Below are positions 42,542 through 51,412 of a DNA stretch of 64,000 bases, piece after piece (the first letter of the stretch is position 1; every line of letters starts with the position of its first letter). The DNA is taken from positions 1 to 64,000 of the forward strand of contig CAZFSS010000018.1 in assembly GCA_964521715.1 (NCBI GenBank), read 5' to 3'. The notes below the pieces were generated by a model that was not told the DNA's origin, made no database searches, and saw nothing but the letters and a program-made list of their open reading frames with translations. Source of the DNA: DAOVRD01 sp964521715. Its GTDB lineage: Bacteria; Planctomycetota; Brocadiia; SM23-32. A program made the position numbers and the translations under genes.

Positions 42542-42675
42542 GACACGCCCCGCACCCCCTGGCAGCCACCTTGCGATACTGGACGAGGGAGCACGTCACC
42601 GGTATACTCCAGCGGGCAGAAGGCCAGGCTCTTTCATGGTGATGGTTGTACTGCCAGCGGAAGCGGGGGGTGACG

Positions 42676-43563
42676 ATGGCCATATACGTCAAATGCAAAT
42701 GTGGCGCAACGCACGAAGTTGGGGATGAGTACGCAGGCAAGGTAATCCTGTGCCGCGAGTGCGGTCGGGAGGTCCCGGTGCTGCAGCCGGATGAGGCCGT
42801 GGCCAAGACCGACGCCATCTTCGATCGGGACAAGTTCCTTCTGCGCCAGAAACACCTGGCGATCCGCTCGGAGAAGTACTATGTGTGCGACGAAGAGGGT
42901 AACCGCTTGATCTACGTCGAGCGGCCGTATCATCTCCTCAGCGGGCTGCTGGGCTGCTCCGCCGGCGCCGCAGTCGGTCTGTTCGTATTGCTCGTCGGCA
43001 TCGGCGTGGCGGGAGCGTTGCACGGCAGCGCATGGGAGGCAGTCGCTTGGCTGCTCGCGTTTGGGGGAGCCGTCGTCCTGGGACTCATCACGGCAGTGGC
43101 GTGCTTCAAGAAACGCCACGTCTTGTTCTACCGGGACGACTCAAAGCAGGAACGCCTGCTCGACGTGTTGCAGCACCGGAAGGTGCACGTCCTGACGGCC
43201 ACCTACACCGTAAGAGACGCCCAGGAGAATCCCCTCGCAACACTGTGCAAAAGCTACATTTACAACATATTCCGCAAGCTCTGGCGCTGCTACAGGCCCA
43301 ATGGCGAAACGCTGTGTGTCGTCTGGGAGGACTCGCTGATCCTTTCGATGCTCCGGCGATTCCTGGGGCCGCTGTTCGGCGCACTGCGAACGAACTTCAT
43401 CTTCACCGATCCGGATACCGGAAAGGTGATCGGCGAGTTCAACCGGAAGTTCACCATCCTTGACCGCTACGTGCTGGATATGACGGCCGATCACGAGCGG
43501 AAGATCGACCGGCGCGTGGCCGTGGCCATAGCCGTAATGCTCGACACCGGCGAAAAGCGCTAG
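42676..43563 (+). CDS. zinc-ribbon membrane protein with scramblase/LOR-like domain
   Basis: This 295-residue protein starts with a zinc ribbon (CKCG and CRECG, about residues 7-33). A central hydrophobic pair (about 88-145) should span the membrane twice. The flanking parts FLLRQKHLAIRSEKYYVCDE and the C-terminal FTDPDTGKVIGEFNRKF resemble the split beta-barrel of LURP-one/phospholipid-scramblase-like (tubby-fold) proteins, with the membrane pair inserted. The family call is tentative. The SD GGGGGG is five bases upstream. Codon use is slightly less GC-rich than in its neighbours. Confidence 0.55.
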   Translation: MAIYVKCKCGATHEVGDEYAGKVILCRECGREVPVLQPDEAVAKTDAIFDRDKFLLRQKHLAIRSEKYYVCDEEGNRLIYVERPYHLLSGLLGCSAGAAVGLFVLLVGIGVAGALHGSAWEAVAWLLAFGGAVVLGLITAVACFKKRHVLFYRDDSKQERLLDVLQHRKVHVLTATYTVRDAQENPLATLCKSYIYNIFRKLWRCYRPNGETLCVVWEDSLILSMLRRFLGPLFGALRTNFIFTDPDTGKVIGEFNRKFTILDRYVLDMTADHERKIDRRVAVAIAVMLDTGEKR

Positions 43564-43596
43564 GGCCACCTGCGGCCCATGGAACAACGGCCGTTG

Positions 43597-43625
43597 TTGA
43601 GCCGGTCCGCCCCGCATGGTATAAG
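43597..43625 (+). promoter_or_regulatory. promoter of gatB
   Basis: TTGAGC (43597-43602) and TATAAG (43620-43625) are 17 bases apart, with TGG before the -10. The start codon is 61 bases downstream. Confidence 0.55.
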
Positions 43626-43686
43626 GAAGGCTCTGCCGTCCGTTCCCTGAAGGCGGCATACGCGGCCGGCGCAGAGGCCCTCGCGA

Positions 43687-45126
43687 ATGGACTACGAGCC
43701 CGTCATCGGACTGGAAACACACGCCGAGCTCTTGACCGAGAGCAAGCTCTGGTGCCGGTGCAGCACGCGCTTCGGCCGCGCCCCTAACACGCAGACCTGC
43801 CCCGTCTGCCTCGGCATGCCGGGCGTGCTGCCCGTGCTCAACATCCACGCGTTCGAGCTGGCCCTGCGCGCGGCGCTCGCCCTGAACTGCGGGATCAACC
43901 GGACGACCTTCTTCGACCGCAAGAATTACTATTATCCCGATCTGCCGAAGAATTACCAGATCTCACAGAACTACTGCGACCTCGGCGTGGAGGGGCATCT
44001 GGAGATCGCCGTGGACGGCCTCGCGCAGAGCGTCGGCATACTGAATGTCCACCTGGAGGAGGACGCCGGCAAGAACGTACACGCCCAGCAGGCCGGCGCC
44101 GACTACAGCCTCGTCGACCTCAACCGCGCCGGCACGCCGCTGCTGGAAGTCGTCACCGCGCCCGACATGCACAGCGTCGAAGAGGCGGACGCCTTCATGC
44201 ACGCGCTGCGGCAAGTGCTGCTCTACACGCAGGTGTCCGACTGCAAGATGCAGGAGGGCTCGCTGCGCTTTGAGGCCAGCATCAGCATGCGGCCCGCCGG
44301 CACGGACGGCCTCGGCTCGCGCGTCGAGATCAAGAACCTGAACTCCATGAAGGCGGTGCGCGGCGCGCTGGAATGCGAGATCCGCCGCCAGACTTCGCTT
44401 CTCACGAGGGGCGAGGCGGTCGAGCAGGAGACGTGCCTCTGGGACGAGGTGCGCGAACGCACGAACCGCATGCGCACCAAGGAGGAGGCGCAGGACTACC
44501 GCTACTTCCCCGAGCCGGACCTGCTGCCCGTCCGGATCACGGACGAGATGCTCGAGCGCGTCCGGGAGAGCCTGCCCGAGCTGCCGCTTCAGCGGCGCCG
44601 GAGGTTCTGCGAAGGGTACGGCCTGAGCGAGTACGACGCGACAGTGCTCTGCGACCAGAAGGAGACCGCCGACTACTTCGAGGCGTGCCTGGCGACGCAC
44701 GACTCACCGAAGAGTATCGCCAACTGGATCATCAACGAGGTCCTGCGGGAGGTGAACGAGCGCAAGATACCCATCGAGCAGTTCGAGGTGCCGCCAGAGC
44801 GCCTCGCCGAACTCGTCCGCCTGACCGACGAAGGCAAGATCAACGCCAACGTGGCGCGCGACATCATGGCGAAGATGATCCGGACGGGCAAGGACGCCGC
44901 CACGCTGGTGAAGGAAGAGGGAGTCGAGCAGATCAGCGACGGGGCGGCCCTCCGGCCCGTCATCGAGCAGGTCATCCGGGAGAACCCCCAGGCCGTGCAG
45001 GACTACCTGGACGGCAGGAAGCAGGCCGTCGGACCCCTCGTCGGGCAGGTGATGAAACTGACGCGCGGCAAGGCCGACCCGAAGCTGGCCAATCAGATGC
45101 TGCGCGAGAAACTGGACAGCTTATAG
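43687..45126 (+). CDS. gatB: aspartyl/glutamyl-tRNA(Asn/Gln) amidotransferase subunit B
   Basis: This 479-residue protein is full length for GatB. It opens YEPVIGLETHAELLTESKLWC; the zinc Cys pair in WCRCSTRF and TCPVCLGMPG is intact; and the tail domain (about 330-479) has the VNARDIMAKMI-like region (VARDIMAKMI). GatCAB amidates Glu-tRNA(Gln) or Asp-tRNA(Asn), so this organism likely lacks one or both direct synthetases. gatA and gatC are not adjacent. Confidence 0.96.
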   Translation: MDYEPVIGLETHAELLTESKLWCRCSTRFGRAPNTQTCPVCLGMPGVLPVLNIHAFELALRAALALNCGINRTTFFDRKNYYYPDLPKNYQISQNYCDLGVEGHLEIAVDGLAQSVGILNVHLEEDAGKNVHAQQAGADYSLVDLNRAGTPLLEVVTAPDMHSVEEADAFMHALRQVLLYTQVSDCKMQEGSLRFEASISMRPAGTDGLGSRVEIKNLNSMKAVRGALECEIRRQTSLLTRGEAVEQETCLWDEVRERTNRMRTKEEAQDYRYFPEPDLLPVRITDEMLERVRESLPELPLQRRRRFCEGYGLSEYDATVLCDQKETADYFEACLATHDSPKSIANWIINEVLREVNERKIPIEQFEVPPERLAELVRLTDEGKINANVARDIMAKMIRTGKDAATLVKEEGVEQISDGAALRPVIEQVIRENPQAVQDYLDGRKQAVGPLVGQVMKLTRGKADPKLANQMLREKLDSL

Positions 45127-45213
45127 GTGACAGGTGATAGGGGAAGAGGGAGCATGGTGCTTCCTTCCATCACCTAGAATCCCGCACCTAGCACCTAAAA
45201 CCTAGCACCTGCT
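45124..45213. repeat. heptamer tandem array upstream of creatininase 1
   Basis: The array starts with ATAGGTG/ACAGGTG-type 7-bp units right after the gatB stop and ends with CACCTAG/CACCTAA-type units, the inverse unit, at 45167-45213. The two halves can pair. It sits directly before the SD-like GGGAG and start of the creatininase gene. Confidence 0.7.
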
Positions 45214-45229
45214 TTTTTGGGAGCACGCC

Positions 45230-46036
45230 ATGCTCTGGATGGAACTGACTTCCGACGCATTCGCGAAGGCCGTTGAGGACTCATCGGGCCTGTGCCTTCT
45301 GCCCCTGGGCTGCGTCGAGCGGCACGGTCCGCACCTTCCGGTGGGCACCGACCAGATCGTCGTCGACGAAGTGTCGCGGCGCGCCGCCGAGATCGAACCG
45401 GCCGTGGTCTTCCCCAGCTACTACTTCGGCCAGATCGCCGAAGCGCGCCATTACCCCGGCACGGTGTCGCTGGCCCACGATCTGCTGCTCAGACTGATGC
45501 GCGCGGCCCTGGACGAGATCGCCCGCAACGGCTTCGACAAGATCCTGATCGTCAACGGCCACGGCGGCAACGAAGGCCTGCTCAGCTACCTGATGATGTC
45601 GCTACTCCAGGAGCCCCGCGACTACGTGACCTATGCCGTCCACCCCTGGAATCTCGAGCCTGACGACCGCAAGAAGCTGGAAGAGATGCGGGAGACCAAG
45701 CAGGGCGGCCACGCGGACGAGATGGAGACCAGCGCGATCATGTACCTGCGCCCCGGACTGGTCCACATGGAGAACATCACCGAGCCGGAGAGCGGTCGGC
45801 CGCGCGGCCGCCAGAAGGGGCTCGGCGGGCTGCTGAACCCCTTCGGCTGGTATTCCAACTATCCCACTCACTACGCCGGCGACGCGCGACCGGCCCGACC
45901 GGAGAAGGGGGAGTTCGTCCTCGAGGCGTCCGTGCGGAAAGTCGTCAACGCCGAGCGAGCCATCAAGGCTGATAAGGCCACGCCCGAGATGCAGCGTGAG
46001 TTCTACGGCAAGGCCCGGAAGCCGCTGGGAAGATGA
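45230..46036 (+). CDS. creatininase-family amidohydrolase, tandem copy 1
   Basis: This 268-residue protein has a full creatininase metal site: CVERHGPHLPVGTDQ (Glu, His, Asp), VNGHGGNEG (His) and HADEMETSA (Glu). Members hydrolyse creatinine or other cyclic and linear amides, or act on peptide cofactor precursors. The SD GGGAG is about eight bases upstream. The next gene is a clear duplicate sharing its opening residues (MLWMELTSD versus MLWTELTSD) and the sequence just upstream. Confidence 0.85.
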   Translation: MLWMELTSDAFAKAVEDSSGLCLLPLGCVERHGPHLPVGTDQIVVDEVSRRAAEIEPAVVFPSYYFGQIAEARHYPGTVSLAHDLLLRLMRAALDEIARNGFDKILIVNGHGGNEGLLSYLMMSLLQEPRDYVTYAVHPWNLEPDDRKKLEEMRETKQGGHADEMETSAIMYLRPGLVHMENITEPESGRPRGRQKGLGGLLNPFGWYSNYPTHYAGDARPARPEKGEFVLEASVRKVVNAERAIKADKATPEMQREFYGKARKPLGR

Positions 46037-46156
46037 TAGGCTATAGGTGATAGGTGATAGGTGATAGGGGATAGGGGAAGAGGAACAGCGCGGCGCTTGC
46101 TCCCATGATCTCGCACCTGACACCTAACACCTAGAATCTAGCACCTAGCATCTGCT
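46034..46156. repeat. heptamer tandem array upstream of creatininase 2
   Basis: Starting at the stop codon of copy 1, the unit ATAGGTG runs about six times (46035-46080), then after a 30-base spacer the inverse unit CACCTAR/CACCTAG runs to about 46150. The layout is the same as in the array before copy 1, which suggests the arrays were duplicated with the gene. Confidence 0.7.
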
Positions 46157-46173
46157 TTCTTGGGGAGCGCGCC

Positions 46174-46983
46174 ATGCTCTGGACGGAACTGACATCGGAC
46201 GGATTCCCGGGCGCCGTCACGGCGTCCGGCGCCCTGTGCCTGCTGCCCTTCGGCTGCATCGAGCGCCACGGCCCCCACCTGCCCCTCGGCACGGACCAGA
46301 TCACGGCCGACTCGGTCGCGCGCCAGGCCGCCGAAGAGGAACCGGCCGTCGTCTTCCCCTCCTGCTACCTCGGCAGGATCTTCACCGCCCGGCACATCGC
46401 CGGCACGGTCGCGCTCACACGGACGCTCCTGATGCCGCTGCTCGAAGCCGTCGTGGAGGAGATCGCACGCAACGGCTTCGGCAAGGTCCTCATCGTCAAC
46501 GGTCACGGCGGCAACACCAGCATGATCCACTTCTTCCTGCGGACGCTGCTCGAGGAACCGCGCGACTACGTCGTCTACAGCAGCAACTACTACGAGATGG
46601 AAGAGGGTGCCCGGCAGCGCTGGCACGAGATCCGCGGCAGCGACTTCGGCGGGCACGCCGACGAGATGGAGACCAGCATGATGCTGCACCTGCGGCCGGA
46701 ACTCGTGCACATGGAGGCGCTGGGCGATCCGGCCGACGGCCTGTCGAGGGATCGCACGGGCCACCTGCCCGAGCTGAGCACGTCCATAAGCTGGTACGCC
46801 GACCACCCCACTCACTACGCGGGCGACGCGCGGACGGCCAACGCCGAGAAGGGCGAGTTCATGTTCCGCGCCTGCGTGGACAAGGTCGTGCGGCAGATGC
46901 GGGCCATCAAGTCGGACCAGATCATCCCCGGCCTCCAGCGCGAGTTCTACGCCCAGGCCGACCACCGGCGGCGGGACGGATAG
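46174..46983 (+). CDS. creatininase-family amidohydrolase, tandem copy 2
   Basis: This 269-residue protein is a paralogue of the preceding gene along its full length. Metal motifs are intact: CIERHGPHLPLGTDQ, VNGHGGNTS and HADEMETSM. It differs mainly in the loop around residues 195-215. SD GGGGAG precedes the ATG. Retention of all ligands in both copies suggests different substrates rather than decay. Confidence 0.85.
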   Translation: MLWTELTSDGFPGAVTASGALCLLPFGCIERHGPHLPLGTDQITADSVARQAAEEEPAVVFPSCYLGRIFTARHIAGTVALTRTLLMPLLEAVVEEIARNGFGKVLIVNGHGGNTSMIHFFLRTLLEEPRDYVVYSSNYYEMEEGARQRWHEIRGSDFGGHADEMETSMMLHLRPELVHMEALGDPADGLSRDRTGHLPELSTSISWYADHPTHYAGDARTANAEKGEFMFRACVDKVVRQMRAIKSDQIIPGLQREFYAQADHRRRDG

Positions 46984-47008
46984 GACCGCGCAGGAAGGTG
47001 GCGAAGCC

Positions 47009-47656
47009 ATGGGCAACGCAGTGCTGATCGCCGCGGCGGTTCTGGTCGGCGCGTTCCTCCTGGTGCAGGTCGTCGCCCGCATCTTCAGGCGGTTCGTGCA
47101 CTTCCCCGCCCCTGCCTGGTGCGCGCCCCTCCTGGACAGCTCCATGAGACGGCTGGTCCAGCCGCCGGCGAAGGTCGTTCGGCAGAGCAAGATCGCAAAG
47201 GGCATGGCCGTCCTGGAAGTCGGCTGCGGCGGCGGCGCGATCGCGATCCCGGCCGCTCGGGCCATCGGGCCGGAAGGCCGGCTCTGCGCGCTGGACGTCC
47301 AGCCCGCCATGCTGAAGCGCTTCCGCCGAAAGCTAGCCCTGCCCGAGAACCGCGACGTCATGAACGTCGATCTGGTCCAGGCGGACGCCCGCGAGCTGCC
47401 CTTCGAAGACGAATCGTTCGACCTCGTCTACACGGTGTCGGCGCTCCCCGAGGTGCCGGACCAGCAACGGGCGCTGGCGGAAGTGATGCGCGTACTCCGC
47501 CCCGGCGGGATCCTGGCCGTCACGGAGCTGATCTTCGACCCGGACTACCCGCTCAGGTGGACGACGTTCAAGCGATGCACGCGCGCGGGTTTCGAGCTCG
47601 AAAGCTCCGCGGGCAACTTTCTCACCTACACGGTCACCTTCCGGAAACCGCGCTAG
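47009..47656 (+). CDS. membrane-anchored class I SAM methyltransferase (UbiE-like)
   Basis: This 215-residue protein has one N-terminal membrane segment (AVLIAAAVLVGAFLLVQVVA) followed by a methyltransferase domain. SAM motif I is VLEVGCGGGAIAIPAA (about residues 69-84), with ALDVQPAML after it and ELPFEDESFDLVYTV later, as in UbiE/COQ5-type enzymes. The anchor suggests a lipid or quinone-like substrate at the membrane. It starts 25 bases after creatininase copy 2 and is probably co-transcribed with it. Confidence 0.82.
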   Translation: MGNAVLIAAAVLVGAFLLVQVVARIFRRFVHFPAPAWCAPLLDSSMRRLVQPPAKVVRQSKIAKGMAVLEVGCGGGAIAIPAARAIGPEGRLCALDVQPAMLKRFRRKLALPENRDVMNVDLVQADARELPFEDESFDLVYTVSALPEVPDQQRALAEVMRVLRPGGILAVTELIFDPDYPLRWTTFKRCTRAGFELESSAGNFLTYTVTFRKPR

Positions 47657-47699
47657 TGGCCTGTTCAACAAGCAACCTTGCGTTCTGCAGCCGGTGTCA

Positions 47700-47808
47700 T
47701 GTGCGGACTGATACGTAGGGGCACGGCGCGCCGTGCCCCTACAGGGCCGCGGCCGCTATCGAGCGGTAGGTGCGAAAATGCAAGACGACTTCCTTGACAG
47801 CCCACTAG
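47700..47808. repeat. 109-bp dispersed repeat with 28-bp perfect palindrome, copy 2
   Basis: Same element and orientation as at 38412-38520. The palindrome is at 47715-47742 and is identical. A handful of substitutions separate the copies outside the palindrome. It follows the methyltransferase stop by 44 bases and could act as a transcript-end hairpin. Confidence 0.85.
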
Positions 47809-47951
47809 CGCCGGGCGGCGGCCCCCATCCGCAGGCGATGCGAACGGACGCGCACTGGCCCGCAGCACGTTCCCAGCAGTATATGGCTGGTGGCCGGGGC
47901 GGTCGACGCATGCGCCGCCGAGCAGTTGCCACTAATGCCTAGCTTTATGGC

Positions 47952-47980
47952 TTGACGCGGGCAGCGCCGAGCGGTATGCT
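47952..47980 (+). promoter_or_regulatory. sigma70-like promoter upstream of two small genes
   Basis: TTGACG (47952-47957) and TATGCT (47975-47980) are 17 bases apart. The upstream string TATGGCTTGAC is shared with the promoter at 56112-56140. Confidence 0.55.
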
Positions 47981-48049
47981 AACGGCGGCTATCGGTGCCC
48001 CGCGTGGGCGGCGCGGGGCGACGAAAGGTCTCTATGCGGGAGAGGGGCA

Positions 48050-48235
48050 ATGGGAATGAGGGGATTGTGGGTCTCGGCTCTGCTGGGAATGGCGTTCCTT
48101 GCTGCTGCGAGCCAGGCCGTCGAGGGGTTGCTGCAGCCAGAGAGGATTCGATGCCTCCACCCTCGGCCTTGCGCGGCAGGACCTGGCAGGGCGTGGCGGA
48201 TGGCGTCCGGTCCTCTCTTGTGGGTGGCGGGGTGA
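48050..48235 (+). CDS. small possible exported protein, unknown
   Basis: A 61-codon frame follows a GAGAGGGGC SD and a good promoter. The first 20 residues (RGLWVSALLGMAFLAAASQA) look like a signal peptide; the rest is Cys/Pro/Arg-rich and unlike any family I know. The stop is three bases before the next start. It may be a real small protein or the head of a decayed gene. Confidence 0.35.
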   Translation: MGMRGLWVSALLGMAFLAAASQAVEGLLQPERIRCLHPRPCAAGPGRAWRMASGPLLWVAG

Positions 48236-48238
48236 GAC

Positions 48239-48770
48239 ATGAAGCGCTTGATCCCTCGTTGGGCGGCCTGGGCCCTGGGCGTAGTATGCGTCTTGGCCGC
48301 GATGGTTTTCCTCGTCCCTGGACCCCTTGAATTGAACTGCCTCCACGTCAGCTTCGACATCGCGGCCGGACGCGTGCGGCATGAGAGGTACGTTCTTCTC
48401 GTGAAGGTCAGCGACACTGTTGACGAAGGCGGGCTGTACGCGCTGTATTGCCAGCTCTTTCCCGGACCGTCCGGCGCCAATATGGGGAGCCGTCAGGACC
48501 AAGGCGACGCATCTCGTCGCCCCGATCAAACTGTACAGATACCGCGCTTCAGTTACCGCAGCGAGGTCGATGCTTCAGTGCTTTGAGGAGGTAGACTTCT
48601 CTGACGATGCAAAGAGGGAAGTCGTAGGAACGTACCTTCATCTTCTGCAGGCAGACGGGTACTCTGGCCGAGCCAAGGAATACGTATGGCAGGTCTGCGC
48701 ACTCGCAGCTGAACATGCCGCCGCGGACGCCGAAGTGCAGGTGTCCGATCTGCCCTCGCCGCCTGATTGA
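48239..48770 (+). pseudogene. frameshifted gene for a membrane-anchored protein of unknown function
   Basis: The first frame from ATG 48239 encodes an N-terminal anchor (AAWALGVVCVLAAMVFLV) and continues to about LYALYCQLFPG. At about 48470-48490 the plausible protein moves to another frame, which reads ATHLVAPIKLYRYRAS, then CFEEVDFSDDAKREVVGTYL, and ends at 48770. Each frame alone stops early or lacks a start, so a one- or two-base indel is likely. It could also be an assembly error. I do not recognise the family. Confidence 0.5.
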
Positions 48771-49151
48771 CACTATGGCCGCGTTGACTGCCCCCAGGGC
48801 CACGCCCGGGTGGCACTCCGGGACCCGGTTACTATTGAGGCCGGCAATGACAATGTTCTGCCTACGAGCAATTGTCATTCTGAGGCCGCTGCAGGGCGGC
48901 CGAAGAATCTCGTTGTTCCCTGTGCGACAAGGCGAGATTCTTCGTCGCGGCTTCGCCGCTCCTCAGAATGACAGCGCGCATCGCGTCGGTACACTGGCCA
49001 CGCAGTTCTCCTTAGCCACACCACGGCGCCAGCGAGTACCAGGCCAAGCGGCGCATTGACAGGCGCCGCAAACCCGCCTATCGTGTCCGTGCCCGTAGCC
49101 TGGACGGCACATTCGAAGCCGACCCACACCCCCTCATGCCGGAGGATACGC
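48771..49151. other. 381-base intergenic region with a dispersed repeat
   Basis: Besides the 101-bp element at 48873-48973 and its right-hand extension, nothing coding was found. No convincing promoter for the GH2 gene was seen. Confidence 0.4.
48873..48973. repeat. 101-bp dispersed inverted-repeat element, copy 2
   Basis: Begins TGTCATTCTGAGG and ends CTCCTCAGAATGACA, a better inverted match than copy 1 at 2990-3090. The inner arms GAATCTCG and GAGATTCTTCG are also closer to perfect. Substitutions in the two arms of each copy keep the pairing, which suggests the hairpin is what is maintained. Confidence 0.8.
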
Positions 49152-51278
49152 ATGGAGCCTTACGTCGGTGAAATGCTGACCTTCGTCTGGATCTGCCTGC
49201 TGCTTTGCGTGGCGTTCGCGGGCACACCCGCCTTCGCCGCGCCCCCCGCCCTCCGGGACCAGGTCTCCCTGAACGGCGACTGGCCCGAGGGCGGAACCGT
49301 GCCAGACTACGCCGGCGAGACCTTCGACGCCAGGACGTACCGGCGCGAAGTCGAGGTGCCCGCCTCCTGGGACGGCAAACGGATCAAGCTCGAATTCCGC
49401 CAGGTCAACTACATCGCGGACGTCTGCGTGGACGGCGAGCACGTCTGCAACCACATCGGCGGATGGATCCCGTTCTCCGTGGACGTCACGCCCTACGTGG
49501 AGGCCGGCCGCACCTTCTCCCTGGAGGTCCAGGTCAAGGGCTCGACGCACGAGCCCTACGTCGACTCGGAGGGCTGGGCCCTCTGGCCGGTCGGCACCTA
49601 TCGCCACGACGGCTCGGACTCCGGGATCGTGGACGACGTGTGGCTGAGGGCCTACGGCTCGGTAGCCATCGAAGACGCCTTCATCAAGACGTCCTACCGG
49701 GACAAGAGCATCACCGTGGACTACACGGTCACGAATCACGACGAGGCCCCGCGCACGGTCACGATTGCGGCGGAGGTGACGCCGGCCGAGGGCGGCCGGG
49801 CGGTCAAGACGCTGGCCAGCCGGCCCGTCAAGCTGTCTCCGGGCCAGACCAGGACAGTCACGGTGAGCGCGCCCTGGCAGGAACCCCAGCTGTGGATGCC
49901 GGACAGCCCCCGCCTCTATCACCTCGAGTCCACGGTGCTGGACGGCTCGACGGTCCTCGATCGGGAGACGCGCCGCTTCGGCTTCCGCGAGATCTGGATC
50001 CGCGGCAACCAGTTCATCATCAACGGCATACGGGTGAACGTATGGGGGGACAGCATCGTCAGGGACCGCAGAAGGCGCGAGCCGCTCTCGCCCCCGGCAT
50101 GGCCGCGCCACGTGGACATGCTGATGAACGAGCTCAACATGCGCGTGATCCGCTGGCATCAGCATCCGGCCGCCGACTTCCTGCTCGACGTGGCCGACGA
50201 GAAGGGCCTGTTCATGATTGACGAGTCGGCCCTGTACGCGCGTTCGTTCTACACGCTGGACCACGCCCTCCTCCTGGCGAACATGAGGCAATGGATCGGG
50301 GCGTGGATCAGGGCGCACCGCAACCACCCCTCCATCCTGATGTGGAGCGCGGAGAACGAGTGCGGCTGGATGCACCCCGGCCTCATGAGGCAGGTGCCGC
50401 TGACGGATGAGGAGCTTCTGTCCCTCGGGGACGCGATCCGCGAGCACGATCCCACGCGGCCCGTCACGTACGACGGCGACGGGGACGTGGGGGACGCCGT
50501 GGTCAACTGGCACTACCCCGAAGGCTACGAGGAGCTGCCCAGGCGCGTCGGACGGCGAACGGGCGACGTGGGCGCCCCGGGCAGCATCTATAGCTGGGGC
50601 CGGATGGGCATCGACAAGAGCCCCGCGCGCCTGCCCGGATGGAAAGAAGGCATGGGCTATGGACCCACCCTCTGCCCGGACAAGCCGACCGGAATGGGCG
50701 AGTTCCTCGCCTGCCCATGGGTCGAGCAGAACAAGCCCGAGGTCTTCTGGTGGCACGGCACCTGGTGCCGGGGCCTCCGCTACACGAACTATACGGACGT
50801 CCGCCCCTTCCTGATAAGCTGGGCCTGGACCGACGAGCAGCCCGAAGCGAAGCGGAACCTGGCGAACAGCTTCGGGGCGGTCGCGCTCTTCGACAAGGAC
50901 TACGACGACCTCGGCATCGACCCGCTGATGAAGGGCGAGTACCCCGCCGTCGACGCGGGCGCGACGCTGGAGCGGATGCTGGTGCTCTACAACGACGAGT
51001 ACCGCGACACCTCCGTCACCATCGAGGTGCAGGTGCAGTCCGGCGGCGCCACGCATGCCACGGGCAGGCAGACGCTCGACGTCCCGCTCGGGGAGCACGT
51101 GGACGTCCCTTGCACGTTCCAGGTGCCATACGCCGGCGGCTCGCAGATGGATCTGGTGCTGGCGACCTACAAGGGCGGCGTCAAGAAGTTCGAGGAGGCC
51201 AAACGCTTCGAGGTCCGGGACACCGGCAAGAGCGGCAAGAGCCGCCCTTCCGTGACATTCGGCGCGCCGCGCCCGTAG
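49152..51278 (+). CDS. secreted GH2-family glycoside hydrolase (beta-galactosidase/glucuronidase-like)
   Basis: This 708-residue protein has a signal peptide (LTFVWICLLLCVAFAGTPAFA), a jelly-roll sugar-binding domain (about 35-195), an Ig-like domain (about 200-300) and a TIM barrel (about 300-610). The acid/base Glu is in MWSAENECGW; a nucleophile Glu is probably in GMGEFLACPW. A C-terminal beta domain closes the protein. GH2 enzymes remove beta-linked Gal, Man or GlcA. The start at 49152 follows GGAGG by six bases. Confidence 0.82.
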   Translation: MEPYVGEMLTFVWICLLLCVAFAGTPAFAAPPALRDQVSLNGDWPEGGTVPDYAGETFDARTYRREVEVPASWDGKRIKLEFRQVNYIADVCVDGEHVCNHIGGWIPFSVDVTPYVEAGRTFSLEVQVKGSTHEPYVDSEGWALWPVGTYRHDGSDSGIVDDVWLRAYGSVAIEDAFIKTSYRDKSITVDYTVTNHDEAPRTVTIAAEVTPAEGGRAVKTLASRPVKLSPGQTRTVTVSAPWQEPQLWMPDSPRLYHLESTVLDGSTVLDRETRRFGFREIWIRGNQFIINGIRVNVWGDSIVRDRRRREPLSPPAWPRHVDMLMNELNMRVIRWHQHPAADFLLDVADEKGLFMIDESALYARSFYTLDHALLLANMRQWIGAWIRAHRNHPSILMWSAENECGWMHPGLMRQVPLTDEELLSLGDAIREHDPTRPVTYDGDGDVGDAVVNWHYPEGYEELPRRVGRRTGDVGAPGSIYSWGRMGIDKSPARLPGWKEGMGYGPTLCPDKPTGMGEFLACPWVEQNKPEVFWWHGTWCRGLRYTNYTDVRPFLISWAWTDEQPEAKRNLANSFGAVALFDKDYDDLGIDPLMKGEYPAVDAGATLERMLVLYNDEYRDTSVTIEVQVQSGGATHATGRQTLDVPLGEHVDVPCTFQVPYAGGSQMDLVLATYKGGVKKFEEAKRFEVRDTGKSGKSRPSVTFGAPRP

Positions 51279-51412
51279 AGGACGGCTGGAGCGGCGCGTT
51301 CTGTGCGGCCCGGCCGGCTGAGTCACTGCCAGGCTCACGCCTCGACGTGCGATGTGCTATACTGCGGAGAGAAGCGAGGGGTGTGTCACAAGGCTGAGTC
51401 GGGAGGGGGCCG

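Noticed and set aside
45124..46156. CRISPR array
   Set aside because: Units are 7 bp with no spacers, and no cas genes are near.
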